Shown here: piece after piece, positions 1 through 10,407 of the stretch | Numbering within the stretch: position 1 is the stretch's first letter | Layout: the number at the start of each line of letters is the position of its first letter | Assembly (NCBI GenBank): GCA_958450365.1 | Contig: CAUEEP010000864.1 | Coordinates: forward strand, 124,001 to 188,000 | Direction: 5' to 3' | Source of the DNA: Mesorhabditis belari | Lineage: Eukaryota > Nematoda > Chromadorea > Rhabditida > Rhabditidae | DNA length: 64,000 nt | Made by a program: the position numbers and the translations under genes | The notes under the pieces: generated by a model | The model's input: the letters and a program-made list of their open reading frames with translations, nothing else | Databases searched by the model: none | Told to the model about the DNA's origin: nothing

Positions 1-50
1 CAGATAGGAGCGTCGCAGCCTCTCCCCTCGATCGCTCCCCGGACCACAAT
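1..50 (-). repeat. Interspersed repeat GTGGTCCGGGG, copy 1 (cut by window start)
   Basis: The reverse complement begins GTGGTCCGGGGA and ends CGCTCCTATCTG. The same block of about 85 bp is found at about 10,408, 28,066, 33,130-33,177 (inverted) and 45,647. This copy has GAGCGATCGAGG, where the others have GATCGATCGAGG. Confidence 0.85.
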
Positions 51-419
51 GAATATTTTGTAGAGATAAAGAGATTAAGAGACAAAACTTTAATTGATTC
101 AACCCTGCACAAACCATTAAATTAACAATATCTCTTAAAATTCGCATCAAGAATTACTTATTTCATGAGCTTTCCCTTTCAGATTGATTCTGAAAATCTT
201 TCCCTTGTTAATTCTATATCTAATTAACTTCATGATCTTAATAATTAGATAAAGAATTGATCATTTTATCTAGATACTCTAGATAATAGATAAAATAGAC
301 TTTCAAATCAATTTTAAATCAATTTTTCAAGTTTCAGATGGATCGCACAAGTGGCGGGATGACAATTCAATTGATTCAAAAGAATTGATCATTTTATCTA
401 GATACGTACCAGGATCGCG

Positions 420-441
420 ATATAAAATCGCGATTTTATAT
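420..441. repeat. Perfect 22-bp palindrome
   Basis: The run ATATAAAATCG followed by CGATTTTATAT reads the same on both strands. The right-arm copy lies near 27,627-27,650, where about 55 bp of extra sequence follows it. Confidence 0.8.
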
Positions 442-599
442 GATCCTAGTGTATGAAGATCATATTAAAAGGGAAGAAAACCTTTACGCAGTATCTTATA
501 AAGTACTTTTTCTAGGTCCAAATCTTATGTAGAATCCGAATTTGCACTTAAAACCTAGAGTTTGCTTAGGCTTTTTACCATCCAAATCTTGACCAATAC

Positions 600-775
600 C
601 ATATTAGTCAAGGAAATCGTGAATCCCTTGACTAAAATCGCATACGATATTAGTCAAGGAACTCGGCTTGACTCTCCAAAAACCCGCCCCGGGTTCTCGG
701 ACACTCTTTAAAAACCCGCCCCCGGGTTTTTGATTCTCCAAAAACCCGCCCCGGGTTCTCGCTGAAGAAAGTTGA
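600..775. repeat. GC-rich palindromic modules (CCCGGG type), left arm
   Basis: Three copies of a CCCGGGTT/AAACCCGCC block separated by TCGGACACTCTT or TTGATTCTCC sit next to an imperfect palindrome built on CCTTGACTAA and TTAGTCAAGG. The same modules form the foldback element at 44,514-44,809. The right arm (27,255-27,470) has at least one more copy of the CTTGACTAA module. Confidence 0.8.
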
Positions 776-867
776 TAACTCAAAAGCAGAAGATTGCAAA
801 GGGGGCGTGACATTTTTGTCATTGAATTCATTCTATTTGGCAGCGGCTTAGCAAATGATGGTTTTTG

Positions 868-1405
868 TCTCTTTATTGAGCCACTCGCAAAGTTTCGAGG
901 TGATCGGAGTCGCCCTCGCTGAAAATGAAGGGAACTTTTAAGCCACTAGAAAATAACTGTATCCAAGGCTGGACGAGTCGCTCATGATTCCCACTTGGTA
1001 CCAAAGCTGACCGAATTTTGCTACAAGCGGGCCACCGGAATCTCCCTAAAAGCAATGTTGAAAGCTCAAAGGATATTTGCCTTAGTCGTGGCTTTTCCGC
1101 GACCGCAGAAGGTGTCTTGTTCATCGCTAGACAACTTTTGAATTTTACCATCTCCCATTCCAAAAGCGAGCATCGGCTCTTTCAGTGTCAAGCCCCTGGC
1201 TTCGAGGCATACTCGCTTTCCAAGATCATCACTGGTGTCAATATCCGTTTCCAGCTAGATAACATAAGGTTTTTTCACTACTAATATCTAAGGTCCACCT
1301 CTAAGAGAGCGACGTCACCGTGATCCCAAACACGAGCAGTCTGGCTTTGAGCTTGTACCTGATTACTTGTTTACTGGCTGAGACATTGTCATACCTCAAA
1401 TTTAT
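868..1405 (-). pseudogene. Trypsin-like (S1) gene fragment, left arm
   Basis: Read on the minus strand, this carries the catalytic-Asp exon (DHGDVALLE), a region ending in AFGMGDGK (in place of the usual GWG) and the active-site block GDSGGPLVAKFGQLW. It lacks the first exon with the His-box, since similarity to the fuller copy at 53,977-54,812 stops a few bases into that exon near 1,411. It also lacks about 125 bp between GDGKIQKLSS and DEQDTFC, an intron plus the start of the next exon, with the short repeat GATG at the break. So it cannot make a complete protease domain. The identical deletion in the right arm shows it predates the arm duplication. Family assignment is firm from GDSGGP plus the Asp-box; whether it is transcribed is unknown. 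Confidence 0.75.
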
Positions 1406-1437
1406 TGCCTTACAGTACCCCAAAGTACAGTATCGAA

Positions 1438-2320
1438 CCCTCTTAGGCATAGACTCAGGCTCAGGCTTGTGATCCTGGCCTATCCTTGAACAAAGTCTAC
1501 AACAAGCAGAATGCAGTTGATGAACTTGAATAATCGGTATTTATTCCAGAACGGGTACAAAGCGAGTAGCTGACACGAGTTGTGTATCGAGATCGAGGCA
1601 TACGGAGAGTTTATTTAGAGTTTATGGAGTTTATTTCCTCAATTTTGACTGATTTTAAGGGAAATTTAAGGGATACTTTGTTTTTCAATCAAAATCAACA
1701 TTGAAAAGGGTCAAGTGCTCTAGAAAGAATGCGCTTCCATTTACAAACACAAAGCACACCTCTCCATTTAGTTTTTCTCTGGGTTTTTCAAATGATTCGT
1801 GAATAAAAGGTATTTATTTCGAACTCGCTGTTTTTTTCTATTTACTAATTTACTTATATTTACTAAAATTGCAGATCAAACTAGTGAAGAAAGATCAAAA
1901 ATAGAAGAGAAACCTCAAAAATCAACATAAAAGCAAGGCAATTCGAAAAAGAAAGAAAAAAAAACGAAAAATTAGCGATATTTAACGATATTTACACGTA
2001 GCTTGCGTTATTCCCGTTCACTGAGGTGCTGATCTTTTGAACCTGAAGAAAAAGTACTGAAGGTGTAAGAGAGATTCTTCTTCTGTATGTATCTAACTGT
2101 TCCATTTTGCCTACCTTGATCGACAGCGGCTGCTCACAGTTTGGACAAACACAATTCGGCGCCTCCTCACTCCTCGACATTATCTCGATACACAACTCGT
2201 CCATCGTGTCAGCTACTCGCTTTCTACCCGTTCTGGAATAAATACCGATTATTCAAGTTCATCAACTGCATTCTGCTTGTTGTAGACTTTGTTCAAGGAT
2301 AGGCCAGGATCACAAGCCTA
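1438..2320. repeat. Local inverted repeat flanking an unrecognised ORF
   Basis: About 1,440-1,600 and 2,170-2,320 are reverse complements, sharing TTCAAGTTCATCAACTGC and AACAAAGTCTACAACAAGC. Between them lie a GAAAAA-rich stretch and a short minus-strand ORF (1,992-2,204) with a CVCPNCEQP segment, too short to name. In the right arm the second copy is fused to the receptor gene by a deletion. Confidence 0.6.
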
Positions 2321-2353
2321 AGTCTGAGTCTATGCCTAAGCCTAAGCCTAAGT
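2310..2353 (+). repeat. Short (GCCTAA)n telomere-like run
   Basis: Three perfect GCCTAA units plus degenerate neighbours. TTAGGC/GCCTAA is the usual nematode telomeric hexamer. The run is too short to be a telomere; it is probably an interstitial relic or chance. The right arm lost it in the deletion near 25,774. Confidence 0.5.
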
Positions 2354-2667
2354 TTAAGCATGGAATTTTATGGACTTTCAGTGGAACTATAGGGAATGGA
2401 AATGTCAGACGAGCAGGGAATGAGAGATGCAGTAAGAATGGGACACAGAAAAGCTTCTGCTCCTTTACTTTATTCATCGGATCACTAGGTTTATTGATCC
2501 CGAATCTGACCAAATCAACAGGCTCACTGATTTACATTTAAGGTGAACTAGGAATTACGGTGGTCATCCCAGGTACAGTAGACGGAGAACGGTAGAAAAT
2601 TTCGGTGGTAAGTTTTGTAGAGTTATCAGTGGTCAATTTGTAATTGCGCTGGGTAACTATCATGTTT

Positions 2668-5600
2668 TCAATTCTCCTGTCGGCTTGGGCTTGGTCTATG
2701 GCTTGGTCTAGCTTGTAAATCGAACCTTGTCATTTTCCTGTGCATTCGTTCGGTGACCAAAATGAGTCCCTTTTTGAAGTGACTATTCAGTTGGGCATAG
2801 AAAATCCAATTGAACGCCGCGGCCAAAAAGGGAAGCATATGCGCCACATGGGTGATCTTGATGAAGTCAGGACTGAGAGAAAGATGAAAGATTTTCGCAA
2901 AGATCAAGTAGATTTGCGGTAACCAGTAGGGAATCTAAAGATATTCATTGATTAAACAAGATTCTTTACTTAGTTCACACTTAGTTCTTCTTTCAAATAC
3001 CTGACATGCGAAGTAGAACAATGTGACAACCAATGTGTAAATGGTGATCCGTTTAATGGGGATTCTTGATTGTAACATTGTGCTGAAAGGCATTGTTTGC
3101 ATTAGAACTGGTTGATTAAGCTAAATTAAAGCTAGAGAAAGCTAAAGAAAGCTAAGCTAGCTAAAGAAAGCTAAATTTCCTCAAGTTTCCTGTGTTTGCA
3201 ATTGCTACAAGTGTACGATCACTTACCGTATCTGTCGCCTCAACCTCAAAATGATTCTCGCGTAGAAATATGTGAGTAAAGTGCATGGGAGCAGAAAAGC
3301 AACGACAACCATGGCGCATAGAAACTGGAGAAAAGTTTTTTTGGAAATTAGAAAATCACTGAGATTACCCAGAATTTCATCGTGATACTCAACCCGTCAA
3401 CGCACGTTTGTTTCACAATTGGATAGGTGATCCTCTGGAAAATCTTCATATCCAAATTTCAACAGCTTCAACAGTTCAACAGCAAAGCTATGAGCAAAGC
3501 AACAGGGTTTTGCAAATACTATTTTTAAATAGTTTAAATAGTTGACGGGATAGTTCTTCTCCTGAGACATAATTCCTCAAAGTACAGTACCCCAAAGTAC
3601 AGTATCGAAGTAAGTACCCTGAAGTATTACTTCTATAGTATAGTATCCCGAAGTAGGCACTCCAAAGTACAGTCCCAAAGTACAATACCGGAGTGAGTAC
3701 CCTGAAGTACAGTACCGAAGTAGGTATCCTAAAGTACGGTACCCCAAAGTACCTTGCCGAAGTAGGTACCTGAAGTACAGTACCCCAAAGTACAGTGCCC
3801 CAAAGTACCTTACCGAAGTAGGTACCCTGAAGTACAGTACCCCAAAGTACAATACCGAAGCCAGTACCCCAAAGTACAGTACCAAAGTCAGCACCCTGAA
3901 GTTCAGTACCCGGAACACAGTACTCTTCCCGAAGCACAGTACTCCTCCTGAAGTACCGTACTCCTGAAATACAGTACTGAGCACGACAGAAGTACAGTAA
4001 TAAGTACAGTGTTCCTCCTGAATCACTTGGCTTTTATGGAAGTTAAAATATATTCAATTATCGTTTATGGTTAGGTAAAGTGCTGTATTTACTGTAAGAG
4101 CTTTGTAAAGTCTGAGTCTCTTTTTTATTGTGTTCAATTGTTGACTGAACGTTCTGAGATCTTGTATATTTCATTCAGCAATAGACTACCGAAAATTTAT
4201 GGCATTTATGGCAACCTTAAACTTCTAGCTTCTTTTCTTTTCACCTCAGGTTTTGGTTTCTTTTCTAAGATCCTCGTGAAAATGTCGTCAGAGTGAAATT
4301 CTTTTACATAAGCTGAGAAGACAACGGGCGCAATTAGGATTGTCGAGATACAGATGATCCCAGTCACAATGGCTGCCGTTTGACGCATTTGGTGAACCTG
4401 GAAATGGATGGAATGAATGTGTCAGCTGATTTGAGTTGATTTCAGATTTCTTTAATGGTTTAGTTTATCTTTTTCATCAAATCATTAGTGAAAAATTGAA
4501 CGACGACGCGCGTGTACTGTGAGTGTACTGTGAGTGTACTACTAAAAGTGTACTACTAAAAGTGTCCTACTAAAAGTGTACTACTAAAAGTGTACTACTA
4601 AAAGTGTACTACTAAAAGTGTACTACTAAAATTGTACTACTAAAAGTGTCCTACTAAAAGTGTACTACTAAAAGCGTACTACTAAAAGCGTACTACTAAA
4701 AGCGTACTGCTAGTGTACTGCTAGTGTACTTCTGGTGTACTTCTAGTGTACTTCTAGTGTACTGCTACAGCCTTTTCCCTCATTTTTACCCGTTTCACTT
4801 CCGGATGACAGATCGCCATGTATCGATCAAAACCTAGAGCTGTTAGGATGAAAGAGGAACAGATCTAGAATCATTGTTGGAGATGGTTGCTTTCGAGTCA
4901 AAACCTTATTCGAAAGCTCTAAAAGAAAGTAGATTTTACAAGCGAGTTGCCCGAAAATCCAATTCTCTAGCACCATCACTGAAATTTGTTTGAAACAATC
5001 TCAAAAACTCATCTACCTGATAAATGAAATGGAATTGACATTGTGACCAAAAGATCGACTCCCGACAAAACGACCATGTAGACGAATGTGTTTCCCAAAG
5101 CAGTGACTGAGGATCGTAAGGATCTGAAATTGGCAAGGTCACTAAATTTTTTAGGCATGTCACTAAGTCGGCATGCCACTAACCGAAAACTGTTTTAGTC
5201 AATTTTGAGCTCAAATTCATTCAAGAATGGTTGTTTGGAATTTTCGAAAGAAGCCAATAGAGTTTTAAGGCCTAAGGCCTTAGAAAAGCCTAAGCCCTAG
5301 CCAATAAGAACGCTCAAAACGCGAGGGAAACAAGAGCAATGATGACCTAAGGGTTTGGGCATTAGATTACTACAATGCCTATCCTTACAATTGGTTTGAG
5401 TCCCGCCACCGTCAAACCTTTTGCAACACACAACAAAACAATATTTATCTGTTTTGTTGCAAGACAAACTTTAAGGTTATAAACTGAACTGAAAAGATAT
5501 TTGGAATATGTTGGATGATATGAAAAGATATCCAACTGGTATTTGCAATTCAAGCTTTTTCTGAAACGATATTTCATATTTGCAATCAAAGCTTTCTTTT

Positions 5601-5935
5601 TCTTTTTCTTTCACCCTCATTTTGCATTCCTATTCCTCATCCCCTTGTCAGATTTGTAGCTTTCTTGAAACTTGAAACATTTCCAAAACAAAAGCCAGTC
5701 GGAGTCGGACTTTATTAGTCGGATTACTGTAATAAGGCACTTTTAAAATCCTCTAAAGCCTGATTAAGCCATTATATTCAATTAAGATAAAAACAACATT
5801 GCTTTAGCTTTAAAGTTCATTATTTAAGTCCCAAGTTGAGTTTTTAAAAAAATTTAAGCTTGTAATTTTCATCATAATTCATTTAATAGCTAGATTGAAA
5901 CATTCAAACATTTAAACCTGATAAAAAATTCTATT

Positions 5936-5972
<37 letters not shown>

Positions 5973-6191
5973 AATTTTTTTTTTAAAGGGAAAAAGGGGG
6001 GGGGGGGGGAGAGGGAAAGGAAAGAAAAAAAAAGGGAACAAATTTACCTTGTCACAAAGAAAACATAAGTGAGCACAGCGACGTTGCCAGCCGTTCCGAA
6101 AATGAACAAAAAAGCGTAGGGAAGGGAAAAATGAGGTGACTTCGGTGCTGTACACTTGCATTGATGGACCCGCCGAATGTACAGAAGTCAT
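2668..6191 (-). CDS. Rhodopsin-family peptide receptor, left-arm copy (seven TM exons)
   Basis: A multi-exon seven-helix receptor read on the minus strand. Exon 1 (6,191-6,048) encodes TM1 with GTAGNVAVL. The next exons give TM2 (LSGVDLLVTMSIPF), then ENWIFGQLACKIY with the extracellular disulfide Cys, then GFDRYMAICHP (the DRY box), TM4 from about 4,394, an ECL2 exon near 3,385-3,455 holding KQTCVDGLS, TM5 (LLPCTLLTYFYARI), TM6, and from 2,934 to the stop at 2,668 TM7 with AAAFNWIFYAQLN. This pattern resembles nematode peptide receptors related to the somatostatin/allatostatin-C group; the ligand is not inferable. Exon 1 has one extra T in a T-run relative to the right arm, which shifts the frame (SFFPSLRFF instead of SFSLPYAFL). 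It lies about 90 bp from a homopolymer-rich stretch, so a consensus error is as likely as a mutation. I could not place the TM3 splice exactly. Confidence 0.75.
3560..4020. repeat. Minisatellite in receptor intron, AAAGTACAGTACC units (left)
   Basis: Degenerate 12-30 bp units built on GAAGTACAGTACC fill the intron between TM4 and the ECL2 exon. They stay open in several frames, giving spurious ORFs of about 150 codons. The right-arm copy (24,530-25,030) has an additional duplicated block. Confidence 0.85.
4515..4765. repeat. 14-bp minisatellite ACTACTAAAAGTGT (left)
   Basis: Tandem ACTACTAAAAGTGT units with variants (GTCCTACT, AAAGCGT) lie in the receptor intron after the DRY exon. The array is about 250 bp here against about 405 bp in the right arm (22,345-22,750). 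Confidence 0.9.
5334..5412 (+). other. tRNA-like relic (B-box GGTTTGAGTCC), left arm
   Basis: After the flank CCTAGCCAATAAGA, the sequence carries ATGACCTAAGGGT as a possible degraded A-box, then GGTTTGAGTCCCGCC close to a polymerase III B-box. The same CCTAGCCAATAAGA flank precedes another tRNA-like sequence at 31,605-31,695. No clean cloverleaf forms, so a decayed tRNA or tRNA-derived SINE is likely. The mirror copy is at about 21,714-21,795. Confidence 0.4.
5938..6040. other. Low-complexity stretch (A33, T10, G13, A9) unlike right arm
   Basis: The left arm has a run of 33 A, then T-, G- and A-runs, where the right arm (21,076-21,200) has ordinary intron sequence including AATAAAGAAATAAAGG. 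It lies directly after exon 1 of the receptor. This looks like a poor consensus or a gap filled with degraded sequence rather than real divergence. Confidence 0.6.
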
Positions 6192-6424
6192 CTGAAATTT
6201 GAATAAAGAGGGGAAAAGTGAAAGAGATGATATAAAAGAGGAGAATATGTTAAGAATATATTAAGAGTAAAATATAAGAGTAGAATATAAGAATATATTA
6301 AGAATATAGTTTTCAGAATAAAAATACGATTTATTGATAAATTGTTAAGGAAAAGATAGAAGTTGGCCAGGCAAAAAAGCGCGGTTCGGCGAGGTTTCTC
6401 GCTGTTTTTCCTGCTGGTTCTTAA

Positions 6425-6497
6425 CTCGACGTGGCGCAGCCAGGAGTGCCCTCGTCTAGCACCCACAGGGTCCGAGTTCGAACCCCGGTTGCGATCC
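6425..6497 (+). other. tRNA-like sequence, left arm
   Basis: TGGCGCAGCCAGGAG fits an A-box and forms a four-pair D-arm (GCGC with GTGC, one G-U). GAGTTCGAACCCC fits a B-box with a five-pair T-arm bearing one mismatch. The would-be anticodon loop CTAGCAC is not closed by a good stem and the acceptor ends barely pair. I read this as a tRNA pseudogene or tRNA-derived SINE head. The copy in the right arm is at about 20,630-20,702 on the other strand. Confidence 0.55.
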
Positions 6498-6599
6498 GAC
6501 TTTTGATTTTGAAAAAATAAAATATGAGATGCAAAACTACTCAGAATTCTAAGCCTAACACTAAAAATTACGTAAATCGGCTCACGGGAAGCCGAGATC

Positions 6600-7500
6600 T
6601 CGCGCGTACAAATGGACGAAGCAAACAATTGATTTTATATATAGATTGTTAAAAAGAAAGGTAGAGTGACTGGCTTGAGAAAGGCAACAAAGAGAGATCA
6701 GTTTAGATTTTCCAATCTTTAAAATGCTGTAAATCTTTTAAAGTAACGGCAATCTCGAAAGTCTATGATCCATTTAAAGTAAAGGAAGTACAAGAGTTTC
6801 CGGTAGGAAATTTTATAAGGAACATTTTAAGAACAACCGCAAGTTGATCGGTTAACTGAAAATGCAGATATGGAGGAAGAGAAAAGAGTGATAAGCTTCC
6901 GCGGAACAATAGCACAGTTGTTAAAGAAAAAGAGTACTTTTTATTAGATGAGCCCCGATTTTTTCGACGGATTCGAACTCCTCGACTAAAACTACATCTA
7001 GAAAAGTAATCTTAAAAAAAATTTTTATTGAAAAAAAGCTAAGGTATTAGACTCTCCTTTTTTTCTTAAAATAATTTTTTTTCCAAAATATTTGAAAACA
7101 CTTTTCTAGACCTAGTTTTAAGGGTACAATTCAAATCTATCTAAAAAATTCAGAGTTGACCTTACAAAAAGCACTCTTTTTGCACACTTTTTCTATCTTT
7201 TTATATTGCAGTTTACTAAGCGAGTTATAGTTTTATATAATCGAATTTCATTAGCTACATTTTAAAACCAACCCCAAGTCGATCCGTCAATTGCAAGTAG
7301 GGATATCAGACAAAAGAGAAGAGCAGTCCAACTCAGATTCTCATGCGCGAGTTGTTCATAATTTCGACGATTTTATGAACAACTTTTGCTCATAAAATGT
7401 GCCTTATGAAATTTGGTTATAGACACAAATTACTTAGTAAACTTTAACATAAAAACATGGTGAAAATCTCAGTCAAAGTTCGACTATTTAGGCGAAAGAC
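6600..7500. other. No gene recognised
   Basis: AT-rich DNA with no ORF, splice pattern or RNA structure that I can support. Parts recur at 44,940-45,340 (CATGCGCGAGTTGTTCATAA; CTATCTTTTTATATT followed by CAGTTTACTAAG). Confidence 0.6.
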
Positions 7501-7539
7501 GAAAGGATCCTCATGCACTGTACCAGGATACCAGGACCA

Positions 7540-7820
7540 GGACAAACTTTGTAGTACTACAAACTTTTAAGTTTGTAGTACATACTGCAAACTTTGCAGT
7601 ACTGCAATTTGTAGTACTTTCAATACTGAAAAGGTTTTCAGTACTGAAAAGGCTTTCAGTACTAAAAGGCTTTCAGTACTGAGAAGGCTTTCAGTTTGTA
7701 GTACTACAAAGTTTGCAGTACCACAAAGTTTGCAGTACCACAAGTTTGCAATACTACAAAGTTTGCAGTACCACAAAGTTTGCAGTACTGCAAACTTAAA
7801 AGTTTGTTGTACTACAAACT
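7540..7820. repeat. Array of self-palindromic TTTGTAGTACTACAAA units (left)
   Basis: The repeated core TTTGTAGTACTACAAA is a perfect 16-bp palindrome, interleaved with TTTGCAGTACTGCAAA and CTTTCAGTACTGAAAAGG variants that are also palindromic. The right-arm copy is at about 19,355-19,580. Confidence 0.85.
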
Positions 7821-8005
7821 TTATAATACAGGTCTCTTGTAATACAGGTCTGTTATAATACAGGCCTTTTATAATAGAGGCCTGTTATAATACAGGTCTG
7901 TTGTAATACAGGCCTGTTATAATACAGGCCTGTTATAATACAGGTCTGTTGTAATACAGGCCTGTTATAATACAGGTTTGTTAAAATAAAGGCCTGTTAT
8001 CAAAC
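7820..8005. repeat. Tandem repeat ATAATACAGGCCTGTT (left)
   Basis: About eleven 16-bp units, each containing the palindrome ACAGGCCTGT or the variant ACAGGTCTGT. The right-arm copy is at 19,175-19,350 with different variant order. Confidence 0.88.
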
Positions 8006-8859
8006 ATGTATTATTGGTTTTGTAGACTTACTAAGTAAACATCCAGCAAAATAGATATTAAAAGGTTGCACCCTACCTTTTTAAAGGTTACCCCATACTT
8101 TTTGAGAGAATGGTGCCATCCTCAACAATTCTACTTATCTCCACTTCCAGTTGATCGATCAAACACAAGTTATTTTAAAAACAGGGTTTTCCAATAATAT
8201 ATGATTCTAAATCTTAAAACTTTTTTTGGAATATTTTCCCCTCTATTTCATTTGTAGCTAGTAAAGTGGAAGTGAATTTTCGGCCACAGCACCGGCATCT
8301 TCAAGTAAATGTCTGGTCAGAATTGACTATTGAAAAATATTAGGATCAGAAGAGTCTCGAGATACCAAGACTCGAACCTAGGACGCTTTTTTCGAAAAGA
8401 TTATTTAAAGACAAATCAAGCCAAGAAGATCAGGCTTATAAGTCAATAAACCATCTAATTAAACTCTTAAATTCAAGCAAAAATAACAAGGAAAGTAAGG
8501 AGAGAAAATTGTTAAGGAAGTCAATTGATCGAATTAGCCTTTTCGAAGGCTTTTCAAAACTTTGAAAAATAAGAAGTGATGAAGAAATGGGAAGATTCCT
8601 TAGGGAAGTGGTGAGAATTGGCCAAATTAGGTCTCGTGATAGCGGGAAGAAAACTAGAAAAAGCTGGAAAAAGGCAAATCTGAAAACACGGCAGAAACTT
8701 AGAGAAGAAATTGGAGAAGACTGGAGGGGTAAAGCGAAAAGCGAAGCGTGTCCCCTCCTTAAAGGAGTTCGGATGGAATGAATCGGAGAGTCTAGCTAAC
8801 TGATTCGTTCCTCAGGGTTTTTCCCAAATAAGTGAATGAGAAGCCCCAATCAAGTCCTT

Positions 8860-9000
8860 GACCCGCATAGTTCCCTTGGATTGTCTTTGGCAAGATTCTC
8901 AATTCCGAGGATAGAGATTTCACCAATGCCTTGATAAACGCCCACTTGATCACCCGAATTAGGAAATCTAGGAGAGAAGCGGAACTTCAAAAAAGAAGCA
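8860..9000 (+). CDS. Unrecognised exon, left arm
   Basis: After CCCGCATAG, which fits a 3' splice site, the frame reads FPWIVFGKILNSEDRDFT and continues through INAHLITRIRKSRREAELQK. It is conserved without stops in both arms. In the right arm the frame continues further (KPGTINYTT and beyond, to 18,059); here it runs into a low-complexity A-rich stretch. A basic, helical-looking segment; no family recognised. It could belong to the same gene as the exon at 9,666-9,734. Confidence 0.35.
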
Positions 9001-9115
9001 AAAAAAAAAAGAGGAAAAATTTAAGAAAGAAATTTTGGAAGGCTAAAAAAAAATAGAAGAAAGGAAAAATGGGAGGATAAAGAAAGGAATCAAATAAAAA
9101 AAAAAGGAGCTAAAA
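8995..9115. other. A-rich low-complexity stretch replacing ordinary sequence
   Basis: It reads like a shortened, A-substituted version of right-arm 17,940-18,195: shared islands such as GAAATTTTGGAAGGCT and GGAGCTAAAAATGTACGC stay in order while the intervening bases are lost. This suggests consensus error in the left arm. Confidence 0.5.
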
Positions 9116-9665
9116 ATGTACGCAAGAAAACCTGTAAACACACGAGAAACGTGGAGGAAAAGAGAAGAAATTGCAGGGAGAGGCGAAAGGAAGGGCCTTT
9201 TTGAGATACCGAAATAAAGAGCTCCTTCAAACCTCCTTTAGGCTTTAGGAAGAGAAACTAGGCGAAGATGGTGGACGATGGCCAAAAACGGTTTAGAAAA
9301 AATTCAGAGCTTATTTTAACAACATAATACGATCAGCCTAAGCGCTGTTTTGTTTGCGCTGTTTTTTTTGCGCTTTTGTGCGTGATTAGAAAAATTGTGT
9401 ATCGAAAGAAATAGTTCAAAAACACATCTTTCCTGGTTACAACAGGTACTATTAGAAGATAAATTTCAGAAAAAGCCAGCTGTTACAGCTATTTATTTCA
9501 TTAATATTTATGCATTAACATTTCACTAAATATAGTACCGATTTGGGGTTGAAATAAGACAGGCCCGATAACCAAGTAGTACCTTTATTGATATACCTTT
9601 ACATGAAAATTTCCCCATTTCTTTCTTTGCAAAATTTCCCCATTTCTTTGCTGTTACTTCTAAAA

Positions 9666-9734
9666 TGCAGGCCGGTCCGTCATCGTCAAATGGCACACTT
9701 CACCAAAACGGACATCAAGAATGCAACAGAAAGG
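9666..9734 (+). CDS. Candidate first exon, left arm
   Basis: ATG opens MQAGPSSSNGTLHQNGHQEC followed by NRK and a GTATGG donor. A polar, Ser/Asn-rich start with no recognisable domain. The duplication breakpoint lies about 180 bp downstream, so whatever followed has been cut off in both arms. The mirror copy is at about 17,317-17,385 on the minus strand. Confidence 0.35.
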
Positions 9735-10192
9735 TATGGATCTAAAAGTTGTAATTTAAATTAGATTTAAATGCTCATTGTATTGCTAAATCTATTGCTG
9801 AATCTATTGCTGATTTACGAGATAGTCTAATTGTTGAGCTGGCTCGAGATGGTCTAATGATTGAGCTAGCTAAGTAAAAGTACACGTAAACAACCTAATT
9901 CGGATTTCATAAACACCATTTTCTACAAGAATTCGTTTTGGGTTGCTTCGGAATCGAAATCGTCAAGCGAACTTGATCTGGAAATCTTGGTATAAACATT
10001 TTCTTAATTTGAGAAGAAAATAATGCAATAAATAATGAAAAGGAAATTCAAGCCAACTCATGATTCACTCATGCTCAATTCAAAAAAGCGGCTATTTTGG
10101 CTCCAAAAATCCTCAATTTTTGATTGATGGAATCAGGGATCTGGGTCTAGGCTTACTTATGGATATTATCGAAATGGCATGCTTATGTTTGC

Positions 10193-10319
10193 CCGTTCAG
10201 ATTTCCGCTTCTAGAACAGCAACTGTTCTAGAAAATTGTTTCATTGGAAAGTCAAGAATATCAGCTTTTGATTGCTATTTTACATAGCAATATGTAATGA
10301 CTAAGCACCTTAAAACCTA
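10193..10319 (+). repeat. Block repeated inverted at 30,143-30,269
   Basis: The shared segment includes TTGCTATTTTACATAGCAA and CATTGGAAAGTCAAGAATAT. It abuts the next block (10,314 onward) with the overlap AACCT, which is present in both source copies. Confidence 0.8.
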
Positions 10320-10407
10320 AAATCAAGTACTTAAAATCTTAAAAACTTTCTGCGGTTGTGAATCTTTTAAAAGAATTTCTGCTTACAGATATTAGCTTGG
10401 CCGAAAA
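10314..10407 (+). repeat. Block repeated at 49,631-49,725
   Basis: Near-perfect direct copy of part of the third intron of the transthyretin-like gene (CTTTCTGCGGTTGTGAATC, ATTAGCTTGGCCGAAAAT). Confidence 0.85.

Larger units (their letters stand above)
1..9913 (+). repeat. Left arm of large inverted duplication
   Basis: Bases 1 to about 9,913 reappear as reverse complement at about 17,154-28,110. I matched them end to end by eye: the first 60 bases match 28,052-28,110 and the inner end (AACCTAATTCGGAT near 9,900) matches the sequence beginning near 17,154. Most stretches look almost identical. Differences are a transposon in the right arm, a deletion of about 620 bp in the right arm, minisatellite length changes, and two low-complexity stretches in the left arm (about 5,938-6,040 and 8,995-9,115) where the right arm has ordinary sequence. 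The arm may extend left beyond the window. Confidence 0.93.

Noticed and set aside
2310..2353. Chromosome end or telomere fusion
   Set aside because: Only three perfect hexamers with ordinary sequence on both sides; also seen once at 63,364. Too short to support a fusion.
3488..4026. Two overlapping ORFs of 149 codons on the minus strand (and similar at 24,525-25,119)
   Set aside because: They lie entirely in a minisatellite whose unit lacks stops in several frames; the repetitive Gly/Tyr/Leu peptides follow the repeat, and the stretch sits in an intron.
6425..6497. Functional tRNA-Ala (loop reads CTAGCAC)
   Set aside because: The anticodon stem and acceptor stem do not pair, so it is reported only as tRNA-like.
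6188..6628. 146-codon ORF across the tR-NA-like sequence (also 20,496-20,936)
   Set aside because: It runs through a tRNA-like relic and an AT-rich tail with low-complexity ILYF residues; it is upstream sequence of the receptor gene, not a protein of its own.
8587..8781. 64-codon Lys/Arg-rich ORF, identical in both arms
   Set aside because: Conservation is explained by recent duplication; a degenerate second copy of the same bases nearby (17,975-18,050) has stops, and no splice or domain evidence supports coding.
10060..10287. 75-codon ORF in the only unmatched part of the spacer
   Set aside because: No recognisable domain; half of it lies in a block repeated inverted at 30.2 kb, where the frame is not kept.
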